A stretch of 64,000 nt of DNA from Lyticum sinuosum (GTDB lineage Bacteria > Pseudomonadota > Alphaproteobacteria > Rickettsiales > Midichloriaceae): contig NZ_JARGYU010000003.1 of assembly GCF_034471385.1 (NCBI RefSeq), positions 62,001 through 126,000 of the forward strand. Reading direction: 5' to 3'. The notes under the pieces were generated by a model. It saw only the letters and a list, made by a program, of their open reading frames with translations, had not been told where the DNA came from and searched no databases. Of the stretch, positions 47,964 to 58,421 are shown piece after piece. Made by a program: the position numbers and the translations under genes. Within the stretch, counting starts at the first letter, position 1. Every line of letters starts with the position of its first letter.

Positions 47964-48452
47964 TTATTTGTTATCAGGTAAATTGATATAATTAGCATTA
48001 TTGGTATTTTCAATAGAAGATATAGAAATATCTTTAGAGCTGAAATTATCTTCAATAGTTTTAGGATTATTTATAATTTCATTTAAACCAAGAGATTCAC
48101 AACATTTACTTATTTCATAATCGATATTACAACTCTGTTCATCACCTAATTTCTTCAAATAAGCAATTCTATCGTGAATAATATGATAGTTTTTTGCAGC
48201 ATCTTGTTTTATCCAAAGAGTGCATGGTGGATACGGGCTAAATAAATGAGGACGTTCACATCTAATCTTAACATTTTCCATAAGTGCTTTCATTTGAATG
48301 ATAGAAACTTTTAACCCTTCACAACTTAAAAATTTATCTTCTGGATTTACTATATCTATAGTTGGCATATAAGAATTTTTGCAAACACATCCACTCACAT
48401 AAATAGAAATAATTAAAATTATAAAAGCACTTCTTAAAAAATGAAGAAACAT
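47964..48452 (-). CDS. Predicted lipoprotein, unknown function
   Basis: 162 residues with signal sequence FIILIISIYVSGC; the lipobox VSGC predicts lipidation. The mature part contains PEDKFLSCEGLKVSIIQMK, a segment common to small proteobacterial lipoproteins of unknown role, several Cys residues (possible disulfides: CERPHL, PPCTLW, CNIDYEISKCC) and an acidic tail. It ends 27 bp before the start of the GS-like gene on the same strand, so the two may be co-transcribed. Confidence 0.72.
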   Translation of the reverse strand: MFLHFLRSAFIILIISIYVSGCVCKNSYMPTIDIVNPEDKFLSCEGLKVSIIQMKALMENVKIRCERPHLFSPYPPCTLWIKQDAAKNYHIIHDRIAYLKKLGDEQSCNIDYEISKCCESLGLNEIINNPKTIEDNFSSKDISISSIENTNNANYINLPDNK

Positions 48453-48790
48453 GATTTTTTATAAATAAATATTGATTATTATTTCGTATTTTTTATTTAT
48501 TCTTTTAATAAGATAATAAATATGTTTTTTAATATAAATTTAATATTTTAATTAATAAAATATAATAATTCTTTATCTATTAAATTTGTATTATATATAA
48601 TACTTAAAATTAATTTAAATGTTTAAATTAAATAAAATAATAATTTTAAGCGATATATATCATATTATATGCAATATTTTATTGACTTTTTTATTTTTTC
48701 TGAAACTATAATAATAATACTATATTTTATAAATGTAAAGTAGTACTTAAAACTCAATCTTAAATACAATAGCTTCAACGGGTTTCTGGA
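48453..48790. other. Divergent spacer between the lipoprotein and M23 peptidase genes
   Basis: 338 bp, A+T-rich. Around 48682-48715 TTGACT (48682) followed by an A+T-rich tract could serve as a promoter for the peptidase. AACGGG precedes the ATG at 48791 and is not a standard ribosome-binding site. No ORF or repeat seen. Confidence 0.35.
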
Positions 48791-50905
48791 ATGATTTTAA
48801 AGAAATATTTATGTGAGATCATATCAAACTGCGAAATTATACTAAAAAATCATTATAATAATAAAATTTCTTATTATAAAATAATTGTTCTTTTAGCATA
48901 CATTGCTATAGTTTTTAATTTTTCATATAAATTTAACAATTTAAAAGTTAATAGAGTAAATTTTAGTTTTTATAATAGTAATAGCATATTTTATAATAAT
49001 GATACCCTATTTAAAGATGTAAATCTTATTATAAGTGATATAAATATTTCAATCTCTAGCATAAAAAATACCAAAGAGAAATATATATTTGAAAAATTAA
49101 TTGAAAATTCGGAAAAAACTAAACCAAGTTATAAATTAAATTTATATAATCAAAAAGTAAATATTACATTATTACATAATATTATTTATGATAATATAGA
49201 TAATGTAATCTATAATATTAATGATTGTGTAAATAATAAACTAATTTCGAATTTACCTCATATTTCAATTCCAAATCACTTTAAACAATCCACAAAATAT
49301 TTTGATATAATTAATTATAAAATAAAATCAGGAGATACATTATCAAAAATTCTTTCAATATCAGGATTAAATACAAAATCTTCACATTTAGTATCACAAG
49401 CTGTTAATAAAGTTTTTACATTAAAAAGACTAAAAATAGATCAAACACTTGAAATTTTTTTACCTAATAAAGAAATCATTAAAAAAGATTCTAAAGTTTT
49501 ATTCAGAGCATTTTCTCATTTATTTAAACAAAAATTAAAAGATAAAAGTTTCAGTAATTTAAAAATAAATTATTCAAAAAATACTGAAAAAACTCTAGCA
49601 TCGAATATCAGTAATATATTATATACAGAAGGTTTTTCAATTGAATTTATTGCTCTAATAAAAACAGATAAGAATTTGATTGCTGTTATTAAATCTGATA
49701 AAAATAAATATATAGCAAAGATTATAACAATAGATGATAATATTTCATCTAAAATAACAAATAATTATCCTAATACTAATACTCATAATAATAATCAAGA
49801 AAATATCATAGAATTTAACTATTATAATAATAAATTAACAGAATTAAGTTTAATAAATAATGAAAATAATCAAAAAAATAAAAAAGAACAAAAATTATTA
49901 AATATAAATAATAATACCAACATAGATAATAGTATTAACAGCAATAATACTACTAATAGTTTATTAGATAATGGATTTTATAATAAAAATACGAATAATT
50001 TTATTAAAAAAACTGATAATAATAATCAATTAATTCAAACTAATCTACAAACTAATCTAATTAAGAATAATGAAAAAGGAAATACAGTTTTAATAAAAGG
50101 AATTGTTAATCCTGGAAAATCCTTATTTAAGTCTTTTCTTACACACAATATACCATCAACAGTTGTATCTCAATTAAGATATGCATTTAATAATGATGAT
50201 ATTTATAAAATAAAAGAACAACAAGAATTTATTATTGTTTATAATAAAAAAAGTGAGAATAATTTAAATTCACATTTATTACATAATAAGCCAGAATTGC
50301 TTTATTTTTCTTTAAAAAAAGCTAAAAATGCTAGAGAAATTGAAGTATATAGATATATATCTCAATATGGTGATCGATATTATCTTATGAAAAATGATAA
50401 TAAATTTTTTTCAAAAGAGATTGATTGGATTAAACCAGTTAGTATAGGATCTTTTAATTCTAATTATGGAGTACGTTATCATCCAATTCATAAAAGATAT
50501 AAAATGCATTATGGTGTAGATTATGGTGCTCCTTATGGATCAAAAATAGTAGCAGCAGGAGATGGATTTATTGTTGAGCAGGGTAAAAATGGTGGTTTTG
50601 GTAAAACAATAAAAATTAGACATAATCGTCGCTATTTATCACTATACGCTCATATGTCTAATTTTGCACCAGGAATTCATATTGGTAGATTTGTAAAGAA
50701 AGGACAACTCATTGGATATGTGGGAAGTAGTGGTAGTGCAACAGGATCACATCTGCATTTTGAAATACATGAGAATGGCAAAAGAATAAACCCAGCACCA
50801 ATTATAGGAAATATCAATTCTATTGATAGAAAACAAATGATAGCATTTAAAGAACAACAAAGTAAAATAAATAAAGTAATAGAAAATGCTGTAAGAAAAT
50901 ATTAA
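48791..50905 (+). CDS. M23-family murein endopeptidase (MepM-like)
   Basis: A 704-residue periplasmic peptidase. One N-terminal hydrophobic helix (IIVLLAYIAIVFNFSY) anchors or exports it. A LysM/OapA-like segment YKIKSGDTLSKILSISGL occurs near residue 175. A long Asn/Lys/Thr-rich linker is followed by the LytM domain: MHYGVDYGAPYGSKIVAAGD (H and D zinc ligands), LSLYAHMSNFAPGI and GSATGSHLHFEIHENGK (HxH). It should cut peptide cross-links in peptidoglycan during growth. MepM proteins are ~440 aa; the excess is linker. The 3' end is copied in the repeat array that follows. Confidence 0.88.
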   Translation: MILKKYLCEIISNCEIILKNHYNNKISYYKIIVLLAYIAIVFNFSYKFNNLKVNRVNFSFYNSNSIFYNNDTLFKDVNLIISDINISISSIKNTKEKYIFEKLIENSEKTKPSYKLNLYNQKVNITLLHNIIYDNIDNVIYNINDCVNNKLISNLPHISIPNHFKQSTKYFDIINYKIKSGDTLSKILSISGLNTKSSHLVSQAVNKVFTLKRLKIDQTLEIFLPNKEIIKKDSKVLFRAFSHLFKQKLKDKSFSNLKINYSKNTEKTLASNISNILYTEGFSIEFIALIKTDKNLIAVIKSDKNKYIAKIITIDDNISSKITNNYPNTNTHNNNQENIIEFNYYNNKLTELSLINNENNQKNKKEQKLLNINNNTNIDNSINSNNTTNSLLDNGFYNKNTNNFIKKTDNNNQLIQTNLQTNLIKNNEKGNTVLIKGIVNPGKSLFKSFLTHNIPSTVVSQLRYAFNNDDIYKIKEQQEFIIVYNKKSENNLNSHLLHNKPELLYFSLKKAKNAREIEVYRYISQYGDRYYLMKNDNKFFSKEIDWIKPVSIGSFNSNYGVRYHPIHKRYKMHYGVDYGAPYGSKIVAAGDGFIVEQGKNGGFGKTIKIRHNRRYLSLYAHMSNFAPGIHIGRFVKKGQLIGYVGSSGSATGSHLHFEIHENGKRINPAPIIGNINSIDRKQMIAFKEQQSKINKVIENAVRKY

Positions 50906-51434
50906 TAAATAATAAAAAATAATTAGATATTCTTTATTAATCAAGTATTTTTCATTAAATAACTTTATTGATCAAGTATTTTTCCATTTTTATGTGATAA
51001 ATTCAAAAATGATCTAAAATAATAAAGTAATAGAAAATGCTGTAAGAAAATATTGATAAATAATAAAAAATAATTAAATATTCTTTATTAATTAACTTTA
51101 TTGATCAAGTATTTTTCCATTTTTATGTGATAAATTCAAAAATGATCTAAAATAATAAAGTAATAGAAAATGCTGTAAGAAAATATTGATAAATAATAAA
51201 AAATAATTAAATATTCTTTATTAATTAACTTTATTGATCAAGTATTTTCCATTTTTATGTGATAAATTCAAAAATGATCTAAAATAATAAAGTAATAGAA
51301 AATGCTGTAAGAAAATATTGATAAATAATAAAAAATAATTAGATATTCTTTATTAATTAAATATTCTTTATTAAATAACTTTATTAATCAAGTATTTTCC
51401 ATTTTTATGTGATAAATTCAAAAATGATCTAAAA
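50871..51434 (+). repeat. Tandem repeats copying the 3' end of the M23 gene
   Basis: ATAAAGTAATAGAAAATGCT, encoding the end of the peptidase, recurs at 50871, 51022, 51155 and 51287 (spacings 151, 133 and 132 bp), each followed by the codons to the stop region and by ATTTTTATGTGATAAATTCA. In the copies the stop TAATAA is changed to TGATAA. The array runs directly into a displaced piece of rpmI. Confidence 0.93.
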
Positions 51435-51436
51435 GA

Positions 51437-51550
51437 TTTCAACTTGATCTAATATTGTAGTACCGCGTAGAGTTCTAAGTTGTCTATTGCCTAATTTTCT
51501 CATGTTATGTCTTTTATTAGCTTGTGTAGATTTTATTTTTCCACTAGCTA
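51437..51550 (-). pseudogene. rpmI: Displaced 114-bp fragment of rpmI
   Basis: Bases 51437-51550 are essentially identical to 52036-52149, inside intact rpmI, and encode residues from about ASGKIKSTQANKRHN to TTILDQVE. There is no start or stop, so it is not functional. It is joined to the end of the M23 repeat array with an abrupt boundary, so two different gene fragments have been combined. Confidence 0.93.
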
Positions 51551-51895
51551 GTATTTATTCAATCCTTATTTAATATAAATAATATTTATACAATATTTTA
51601 TGAAATATTAATTATTTATTATATATTTTAATATTATTAAATAAATTATATATAAATATATACTTTTATATATTAAAAGATTAAAATTAAGATTTTAAAA
51701 ATAAATATATTAGTAATTCATCAAAAAAAAGAAAAATTAATTATATTTATAGTAATATTTATGATATTATTGATGAAGTATTTATTATATATCATAATAA
51801 TAAAAATTATAAATTTATTACATATTTATTATATGTAATTCATTACATGTATTTATATTTTACTATGATTTTACTATAAAAATACTTTAATTTAT
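51551..51895. other. Gene-free spacer after the rpmI fragment
   Basis: Very A+T-rich, no ORF. rplT, which normally follows rpmI, is not present. Nothing else recognised. Confidence 0.4.
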
Positions 51896-52198
51896 TTAAT
51901 TGATATTTTCTATTTGAGATAGAATCTTTTCCCCAAGTTCACTAAATTCACGTATTTGTTCATCAGTAAAAGAAATAACTTGTTTTGGTTTTCTTCTTTT
52001 AGAGTTATATGGAAAATAAGCACGTACACGTCTTGTTTCAACTTGATCTAATATTGTAGTACCGCGTAGAGTTCTAAGTTGTCTATTGCCTAATTTTCTC
52101 ATGTTATGTCTTTTATTAGCTTGTGTAGATTTTATTTTTCCACTAGCTAATACTTTAAATCTTTTTTTAGCACCACTTTTAGTTTTTAGCTTAGGCAT
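51896..52198 (-). CDS. rpmI: 50S ribosomal protein bL35 with a C-terminal extension
   Basis: MPKLKTKSGAKKRFKVLASG is the L35 N-terminus, and KRHNMRKLGNRQLRTLRGTT the conserved core. The usual L35 is ~65 residues; this one is 100, with ~35 extra residues (SFTDEQIREFSELGEKILSQ) that look helical. Part of its coding region is duplicated ~600 bp downstream. The usual partners infC and rplT are absent; tRNA-Trp lies upstream. Confidence 0.95.
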   Translation of the reverse strand: MPKLKTKSGAKKRFKVLASGKIKSTQANKRHNMRKLGNRQLRTLRGTTILDQVETRRVRAYFPYNSKRRKPKQVISFTDEQIREFSELGEKILSQIENIN

Positions 52199-52408
52199 AT
52201 ATTAATATTCATATTTTATAAATGATTTCAATCACTTTTTAAACAATTTTATGCTATCAAAGTAATACTGAAATTGCAACAGCTTTTGGAAAATATCATT
52301 TTATGAACTAAAAATACATTAATATAAAATTTACTTATATTATTGCATATTTATTACTTATAAATATAGCTATTAAAGATTTGTACAGCAAATTAATTAA
52401 TATTTTGC

Positions 52409-52484
52409 TGGCAGGAGCGAAAGGAATCGAACCCTCAACCCCCGGTTTTGGAGACCGGTGCTCTGCCAATTGAGCTACGCTCCT
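52409..52484 (-). tRNA. tRNA-Trp (anticodon CCA)
   Basis: On the minus strand the acceptor AGGAGCG pairs perfectly with CGCTCCT, the discriminator is G, and 3' CCA is encoded (52409-52411). The D arm is AGCTCAATTGGCAGAGC, the anticodon stem-loop GGTCTCCAAAACC (anticodon CCA) and the T loop GGTTCGATTCC. Confidence 0.96.
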
Positions 52485-52667
52485 ATATAAAGCTATACCG
52501 AATATTAATACACATATTTTATAAAAAAACAATATAAAGTTTTGTAATAAAAATTTATCTATAAAGAATTATATATTAAAAAATAATATAATTAATATTA
52601 AATTCATATATTAAAAATTTTTTAAGAAAAATTTAAAATCTTTTTATATCTTTACAAAATTATTTTT

Positions 52668-53936
52668 TTAATAAAAATTCACTTTTTTCATTAATTTTAC
52701 TTTAAAATGACGAAATAATCCTTGAATTGGCCACACAGCAGCATCACCTAAAGCACATATAGTATGACCTTCAATTTGTTTTGTGATTTGAAATAATGTT
52801 TCTAAATCCTCAATACTTCCATTTCCATCTGCTATACGTGACATTATGCGATATATCCATCCTGTTCCCTCACGGCATGGAGTACATTGGCCACATGATT
52901 CATCCATATAAAATTTCGAAAGATTAGCTATTGCAGCAACTAAATCTGTTGATTTATCCATAACTATTACACCACCTGTACCTAAATAGCTACCTGCTTC
53001 TTTTAAGCTATCAAAATCCATTAAAACAGTTTCACATATATGTTTAGGTAAAAGAGGTACAGAAGATCCACCAGGAATTATAGCTAGAAGATTATCCCAT
53101 CCACCTTTCACACCTCCAGCATACTTATTGATAAGCTCTTTTAATGGGATTGACATTTCTTGTTCAACATTACAAGGATTGTTAACATGTCCAGATATAC
53201 TAAATATTTTACAACCATAATTATTAGGTCTTCCCATACTTTTAAACCAATCTGCACCACGTCTTATAATTGTAGGAACAGATGCAATAGTTTCTACATT
53301 ATTTACAACTGTTGGACATCCATATAATCCATTTACTGCAGGAAAATTCGGTGGTTTTAATCTCGGTATACCTCTATGTCCCTCTAAACTATTTAAAAGT
53401 GCTGTTTCTTCGCCACAAATATAAGCTCCTGCACCACGATGAATGTACAAATCAAAATTGTAAGAACTATTTACTATGTTCTTTCCTAATAATCCATAAG
53501 CATAAGCTTCATCAATTGCTCTTTGTAGTATCTTTGCTTCGTAATAATACTCACCACGAATATATATATATCCAACTTCTGCTTTTATTGCGTATGCAGC
53601 TATTAATGCTCCTTCAATTATTTTATGAGGTTCATGTCTTATTATAAATCTATCTTTGCATGTTCCAGGCTCTCCTTCATCCGCATTAATAACTAGATAT
53701 GATGGTTTATCAGAATTCTTTACTTTAGGCATAAATGACCATTTTGCTCCAGTTGAAAATCCAGCCCCTCCACGACCACGTAATCCAGAATCTTTAATTA
53801 TATCTATTATATTATCAGGATTCTTTTGTAATATTTTATCTATATCAACCCAATCTCCTCTTTTTATAGAATCTTTTAATGTAGATGAAAATTTACCCTG
53901 AAGATTAGAGAAAATAAATCTATAATTATCAGACAT
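52668..53936 (-). CDS. nuoF: NADH-quinone oxidoreductase subunit NuoF
   Basis: The NADH-oxidising subunit of respiratory complex I. The FMN/NADH site appears as [17 protein letters not shown], then [27 protein letters not shown] and [14 protein letters not shown]. The N3 iron-sulfur site is [14 protein letters not shown] plus the later [13 protein letters not shown]. At 422 aa it is full length. No other nuo gene is beside it, so the complex I genes are scattered. Confidence 0.97.
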   Translation of the reverse strand: MSDNYRFIFSNLQGKFSSTLKDSIKRGDWVDIDKILQKNPDNIIDIIKDSGLRGRGGAGFSTGAKWSFMPKVKNSDKPSYLVINADEGEPGTCKDRFIIRHEPHKIIEGALIAAYAIKAEVGYIYIRGEYYYEAKILQRAIDEAYAYGLLGKNIVNSSYNFDLYIHRGAGAYICGEETALLNSLEGHRGIPRLKPPNFPAVNGLYGCPTVVNNVETIASVPTIIRRGADWFKSMGRPNNYGCKIFSISGHVNNPCNVEQEMSIPLKELINKYAGGVKGGWDNLLAIIPGGSSVPLLPKHICETVLMDFDSLKEAGSYLGTGGVIVMDKSTDLVAAIANLSKFYMDESCGQCTPCREGTGWIYRIMSRIADGNGSIEDLETLFQITKQIEGHTICALGDAAVWPIQGLFRHFKVKLMKKVNFY

Positions 53937-54059
53937 TTTTAATGAAGATATATTTTTAACAAATTATTTCTTAGTCATTATAATAATACACTTATATTTT
54001 AATTTATCAATTTAGTATCTATATTTTCTGTCTATATTATATATATTTATAATATATAT

Positions 54060-55892
54060 TTATACAATTAGTCGATTAATCCTAGAAATTAAATCATGAG
54101 GTTTATCTATTATTTCTCCATCAGATATACATGCTTGACCAAAAATAACCTCAACAATATCAGATACTATTTCGTGAGAATCTAAATTATCACTGAGTTT
54201 CTTTAAAATTGGATGATTTATATTAATTTCTAAGATTTTTGCTGATTTAGAATATAATTGTTTTTGTTCTAATAAAATCTTCTCCATTCTACCGCTCATT
54301 GATCCTTCTGGAACTGATAAGCAAGATGGACTACTAATCAATTTTTTTGAAATACGAACATCCTTAACTCTATTACTTAGTATATCTTTAAAAGATTTAA
54401 TAATTTTTTCTTCTAATAATTTATCATCTTTATTTTTTAATTTATCAACTTCAGTATCATTATCAATTATACTACCATCACAATGAATAACATTTTTTAA
54501 TTCATAATTTTTATATTGATTTACAACTTGTATCCAAAAATCATCTACTGGATCTTTAAGTAAAAGAACTTCGATTCCACGGTTGATAAAGCTTTCTATC
54601 TGTGGACTCTTACGAAGATTATCTATATCATAACCTGTAAGATAATATATTTTATCTTGTCCATCAACCATTCTATCTATATATGTTTGGAGGTTTATAA
54701 TCTCATCTTCAGATTTTGAAGTATAAAAATGACAAATATCAAGTATTTGTTCTTTTTCTTCTAGAGCATTTTCACATAATCCTTCCTTTATAACTTCACC
54801 AAAATTTTTCCAGAAATTTGTAAATTCAATAGTATCATTTTCAATCTTCTTTTTTAATTCTGATAATATTTTTTTTACAAGAGATTTTTTTATTTTATTA
54901 ACTGTATTATTATATTGTAAGTTTTCACGACTTATATTTAATGGAAGATCATTAGAGTCTACTATACCGCGTATAAATCTTAAATAAGATGGCATAATAC
55001 TAACTGTATCATCTGTAATAAAAACACGCTTTATATATAATTTTACACGACTTTTTCTATCTTGATGAAATAAATCAAATGGTTTATTTTTTGGGATATA
55101 AAGTAAACTTGTATATTCCAATACACCTTCAATTTTATTATGTATTGTCATCCATGGAGTATCTGGAGAATGTGATACATGTCTATAGAATTCATTATAT
55201 TCATTCTCACTTATTTCAGATTTTGGTCGAATCCATAAAGCTGTTCCTGTATTTAATATTTCCTCATTCCCATTTTCATCAGTTAATTTTATTGGAAAAG
55301 CTATATGATCTGAATATGTTGATATAATATGTCTAATTCTATACTTATCTATAAAATCGCATTCTTCAGGTTTTATAGTAAGTTCAATTGTAGTTCCACG
55401 AGGAAGAATATGTTCATATTCTTGAACTTCAAATCCATTTTCTCCATCAGATGACCAAACAAATGTTTTCTGATCTTCTTTATTTTCTACATATTTTGTT
55501 GAATAAACTATAACATTGTTTGCTACTATAAAAGATGAATAAAATCCAACTCCAAATTGACCTATTTGTTGATGACCGGTATTGTTTTTCATCTGTTCAA
55601 TAAATTTTTGCGTTCCTGAATATGCTATATTTCCAAGATTTTCCACAAGATCTTCTTCATTCATTCCTATTCCATTGTCGCTAATTATTATTTTTGATGC
55701 ATTTTTATCTAATTTGATTTTTATTTCTAATGGAGATTCTTCATTTCCAAGTGATAAATATCTAAATTTATCGCATGCATCAGAAGCATTAGAAATTAAT
55801 TCTCTAATAAATATATCTTTATTTGTATAAATAGAATGAATTACTAGATTTAAAACTTTCCCTATTTCAGCATTAAATTGATGTTTACTCAT
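54060..55892 (-). CDS. htpG: Molecular chaperone HtpG (Hsp90)
   Basis: An ATP-dependent dimeric chaperone. The GHKL ATPase domain has ELISNASDACDKFRYLSL, IIISDNGIGMNEEDLVENLG and GQFGVGFYSSFIVANNV; the middle domain has RGIVDSNDLPLNISRENLQ with the catalytic Arg. At 610 aa it is of normal length. It probably responds to RpoH; a promoter-like sequence lies ~60 bp upstream. Confidence 0.97.
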   Translation of the reverse strand: MSKHQFNAEIGKVLNLVIHSIYTNKDIFIRELISNASDACDKFRYLSLGNEESPLEIKIKLDKNASKIIISDNGIGMNEEDLVENLGNIAYSGTQKFIEQMKNNTGHQQIGQFGVGFYSSFIVANNVIVYSTKYVENKEDQKTFVWSSDGENGFEVQEYEHILPRGTTIELTIKPEECDFIDKYRIRHIISTYSDHIAFPIKLTDENGNEEILNTGTALWIRPKSEISENEYNEFYRHVSHSPDTPWMTIHNKIEGVLEYTSLLYIPKNKPFDLFHQDRKSRVKLYIKRVFITDDTVSIMPSYLRFIRGIVDSNDLPLNISRENLQYNNTVNKIKKSLVKKILSELKKKIENDTIEFTNFWKNFGEVIKEGLCENALEEKEQILDICHFYTSKSEDEIINLQTYIDRMVDGQDKIYYLTGYDIDNLRKSPQIESFINRGIEVLLLKDPVDDFWIQVVNQYKNYELKNVIHCDGSIIDNDTEVDKLKNKDDKLLEEKIIKSFKDILSNRVKDVRISKKLISSPSCLSVPEGSMSGRMEKILLEQKQLYSKSAKILEININHPILKKLSDNLDSHEIVSDIVEVIFGQACISDGEIIDKPHDLISRINRLIV

Positions 55893-55946
55893 AAAAATTT
55901 ATTTATGTGAATAATTTGTTAATTACTTGTTAAGTATCCTTATAAA

Positions 55947-55974
55947 TATATATTCTATACACCGATAGTTTCAA
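55947..55974 (-). promoter_or_regulatory. Candidate htpG promoter
   Basis: On the minus strand TTGAAA (55969-55974), a 16-bp spacer and TATATA (55947-55952) give a -35/-10 pair ~55 bp before the ATG. The -35 also resembles the RpoH type (CTTGAAA; here ATTGAAA), but the -10 lacks the CCAT of RpoH promoters, so the sigma factor is open. Confidence 0.4.
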
Positions 55975-56066
55975 TCCCTAGTAATAAAATAATTTTGATT
56001 TAATGTTTTATTTTAATTTATTTGTCTTTATTTATTTTTGTTTTTATTTAAATTTGTTTATTGAAT

Positions 56067-56585
56067 ATGTTTATTTCTTTTATGAATAATGCACTGAAAA
56101 ATGCAGAATTATCATTATTAAATAATGAAGTACCTGTTGGGGCAGTTTTAGTTAAAAACAATAATATTATAGCAGAAGCAAGAAATTGTATGAGTTTATT
56201 AAAAAATCCTATAAAACATGCTGAAATATTATTAGTAGAAAATGAAATAATAAAGATAAAAAGTAAATACCTTAATAAATACGATATATATGTTACTCTT
56301 CAGCCTTGTGATATGTGTTTATATGCTTTAAGATTAATAAGAATACGTAGAATATATTTTGGAGCTTATACAAATTCTTCTTTGCAATCAAATATTACAA
56401 AATTAAACTTAATTAAAAATGATAATAAAAATAAAAAATATATTAAAAATGATAATATTGATACAAAAAACTTATCAAAAAATTCAAATAAAATAGAGAT
56501 TTATGGCGGTATTATGGAAGATAAATGTAGTAATATACTAAAAAAATTTTTTAAACAAAAAAGGAATATAAATATAAAATATTAG
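56067..56585 (+). CDS. tadA: tRNA-specific adenosine deaminase TadA
   Basis: Converts A34 to inosine in tRNA-Arg(ACG). The deaminase motifs are PIKHAEILLV (HAE: zinc His and catalytic Glu) and TLQPCDMCLYAL (PCxxC zinc ligands); EVPVGAVLVKNNNII is the family strand. The C-terminal helix IYGGIMEDKCSNILKKFF is conserved, but is separated from the core by a ~35-residue Asn/Lys insert. I use the ATG at 56067; a TTG two codons earlier and an ATG at 56082 are alternatives. Confidence 0.9.
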   Translation: MFISFMNNALKNAELSLLNNEVPVGAVLVKNNNIIAEARNCMSLLKNPIKHAEILLVENEIIKIKSKYLNKYDIYVTLQPCDMCLYALRLIRIRRIYFGAYTNSSLQSNITKLNLIKNDNKNKKYIKNDNIDTKNLSKNSNKIEIYGGIMEDKCSNILKKFFKQKRNINIKY

Positions 56586-56867
56586 CAAAGTTATTCTTAT
56601 AATATATTATCAATATGTGTATAAAATGAATATAAAAATATACTAAAAAGATCTAAAAATAGATATGTTATATTGTTATTGTTATATTATTATATCTATA
56701 TATACACATATAAAAAATAAAAAATTTATTATTTATAATACTAAAGCTATTGATATATGCAATATATATACATATATAATTTATATAGATATAGTATTAA
56801 TAATATAAAAATACATTTAAAATATCTGATATTAAATATATTATAAAAATATAAATAAAAATATAAT

Positions 56868-57443
56868 ATGGAGCACACTAACCCTAATCAATGGTATGGA
56901 ACAACAATCCTAGCTATTCAACACAATGGAGAGACAATAATTGCAGGAGATGGACAAGTAAGTCTTGGAAATACAATTATGAAATCAACAGCTAATAAAT
57001 TGAGACGCCTTTGGAATGGAAGTATTATTTCTGGATTTGCAGGAGCAACTGCCGATGCATTCACTTTATTTGAAAGACTAGAACATAAACTTGAATCTTA
57101 TCGTGGTCAATTACAGAAATCAGCTGTTGAATTAGCAAGAGACTGGAGAACAGATAAATATTTAAGAAAACTCGAGGCAATGCTTATTGTTGCAGATTCA
57201 GAAGAAATATTTGTAATCACAGGAAATGGAGATGTACTAAAACCAGAAGGACAAATTACAGCAATTGGCTCTGGTGGAAACTATGCTTTATCAGCAGCGC
57301 TAGGAATATTATCAGTAGATAATAATAAAGACTTATCAGCAGAAGATATAGCAAGAAAATCAATGAAAATTGCAGCTGATATATGTGTATATACAAATCA
57401 TGAGGTGAGGATACTAAAAGTAGTACCAAAAAAACCTGAATAG
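56868..57443 (+). CDS. hslV: ATP-dependent protease peptidase subunit HslV
   Basis: The proteasome-like peptidase partner of HslU. The catalytic N-terminal Thr should be exposed in [24 protein letters not shown] and [17 protein letters not shown] are the family's active-site segments, and [15 protein letters not shown] the later strand. At 191 residues it is slightly long, with ~10 extra N-terminal residues that would be removed to expose the Thr. hslU is ~46 kb away rather than next to it. Confidence 0.96.
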   Translation: MEHTNPNQWYGTTILAIQHNGETIIAGDGQVSLGNTIMKSTANKLRRLWNGSIISGFAGATADAFTLFERLEHKLESYRGQLQKSAVELARDWRTDKYLRKLEAMLIVADSEEIFVITGNGDVLKPEGQITAIGSGGNYALSAALGILSVDNNKDLSAEDIARKSMKIAADICVYTNHEVRILKVVPKKPE

Positions 57444-57638
57444 ATACTTGAATAGATACTTTATTTTATTGATATTAATATCAAAAGATAAATATTATAT
57501 ATAATATAGTATAATATAATAAAGTGTAAAATAAGACTGTTTTTAGATAAATATAAAATAATTTATTTAAAATATATTATTATTATATCATATTATTATT
57601 TTAACATAATAAATAATTTATCCTTTATCTTGAGGAGA

Positions 57639-57665
57639 TCAACCAATTGTAAAACAACTGGTTGA
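57639..57665 (+). terminator. Hairpin with downstream T-rich tract after hslV
   Basis: TCAACCAATTG (57639-57649), loop TAAAA, CAACTGGTTGA (57655-57665): an 11-bp stem with one G-T/A-type mismatch, then CCATTTTATATTTAT. This is one of the clearest hairpins in the window. It lies between convergent genes hslV and the minus-strand gene at 57747. Confidence 0.6.
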
Positions 57666-57746
57666 CCATTTTATATTTATTAATAAACTAAAGTATAAAA
57701 TAGTTTATAGTTTATTATAGTTTATTGTATTTTTTCCCTATAACTA

Positions 57747-58298
57747 TTATACTTTAATATTACTCTGATTTTTATTTCCTATAAGATCATTAGAAACAAG
57801 ACTAATATGAGAATTTTCTCCAGAAAATGAACCTTTTTCTATTAATAATTTTTTTTGCAAAGAATTACAATTACATTCAAAAATTCTATTTATTCTTTCT
57901 AACAAATTTATATTTAAGAAGAAATTATATAATAGTTGTTTAGTTTTATTAAAAAGGATTTTAAGATCTTTAAGAGGATTATTATCTTCAATCTCATTAA
58001 TTTTCTGTTGACGTTTAATTTCTATATTTTCTTGCATCTCTTCTACTAATTTATTTATCTGAATACTTCTATAGTTACTTGCGCCAGAAAAAACTAAATT
58101 TTGTATTTCCTCGATATCATTAAACATATCATCATATTCATCATTATGAAATGCTGCAAGAATTTTCGTTTTATATTGATTTATTGGCTCTTCTGACATT
58201 AAAATCTGATCAGGATCCGAAATAAAAGAACGAGAATCTTGTTGATCTTGAAATTCCTCTTTTAAAAGACTAAATATTTGTTGAATATTACTTTTCAT
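57747..58298 (-). CDS. Unrecognised 183-aa soluble protein
   Basis: No family recognised. No signal peptide or membrane helix. It is rich in Glu/Gln/Lys/Ile and largely helical by composition, with EEMQENIEIKRQQKINEIED looking like a short coiled coil, then NPLKDLKILFNKTKQLLYNF. Size and composition recall the unknown protein at 24294, without clear alignment. A 129-bp tandem duplication lies upstream (58422). Could be a lineage-specific effector or structural protein; function unknown. Confidence 0.6.
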   Translation of the reverse strand: MKSNIQQIFSLLKEEFQDQQDSRSFISDPDQILMSEEPINQYKTKILAAFHNDEYDDMFNDIEEIQNLVFSGASNYRSIQINKLVEEMQENIEIKRQQKINEIEDNNPLKDLKILFNKTKQLLYNFFLNINLLERINRIFECNCNSLQKKLLIEKGSFSGENSHISLVSNDLIGNKNQSNIKV

Positions 58299-58421
58299 AG
58301 TGCTTAATTTAAATTTTTAGTTACTATTACATAACTATATAATTATTTATTATATAGTTAAGATTATATGCAACTGCATATAAATTATTTAATTTAATGT
58401 TGATTATACACAAATTGAAAT

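Noticed and set aside
52335..52532. 65-codon minus-strand ORF over tRNA-Trp (contains RSVAQLAEHRSPKPGVEGSI)
   Set aside because: This is the well-known spurious translation of a tRNA gene; the cloverleaf explains the sequence.
53312..53901. Plus-strand ORFs opposite nuoF
   Set aside because: nuoF is intact with all cofactor motifs; the opposite frames are low-quality shadows.
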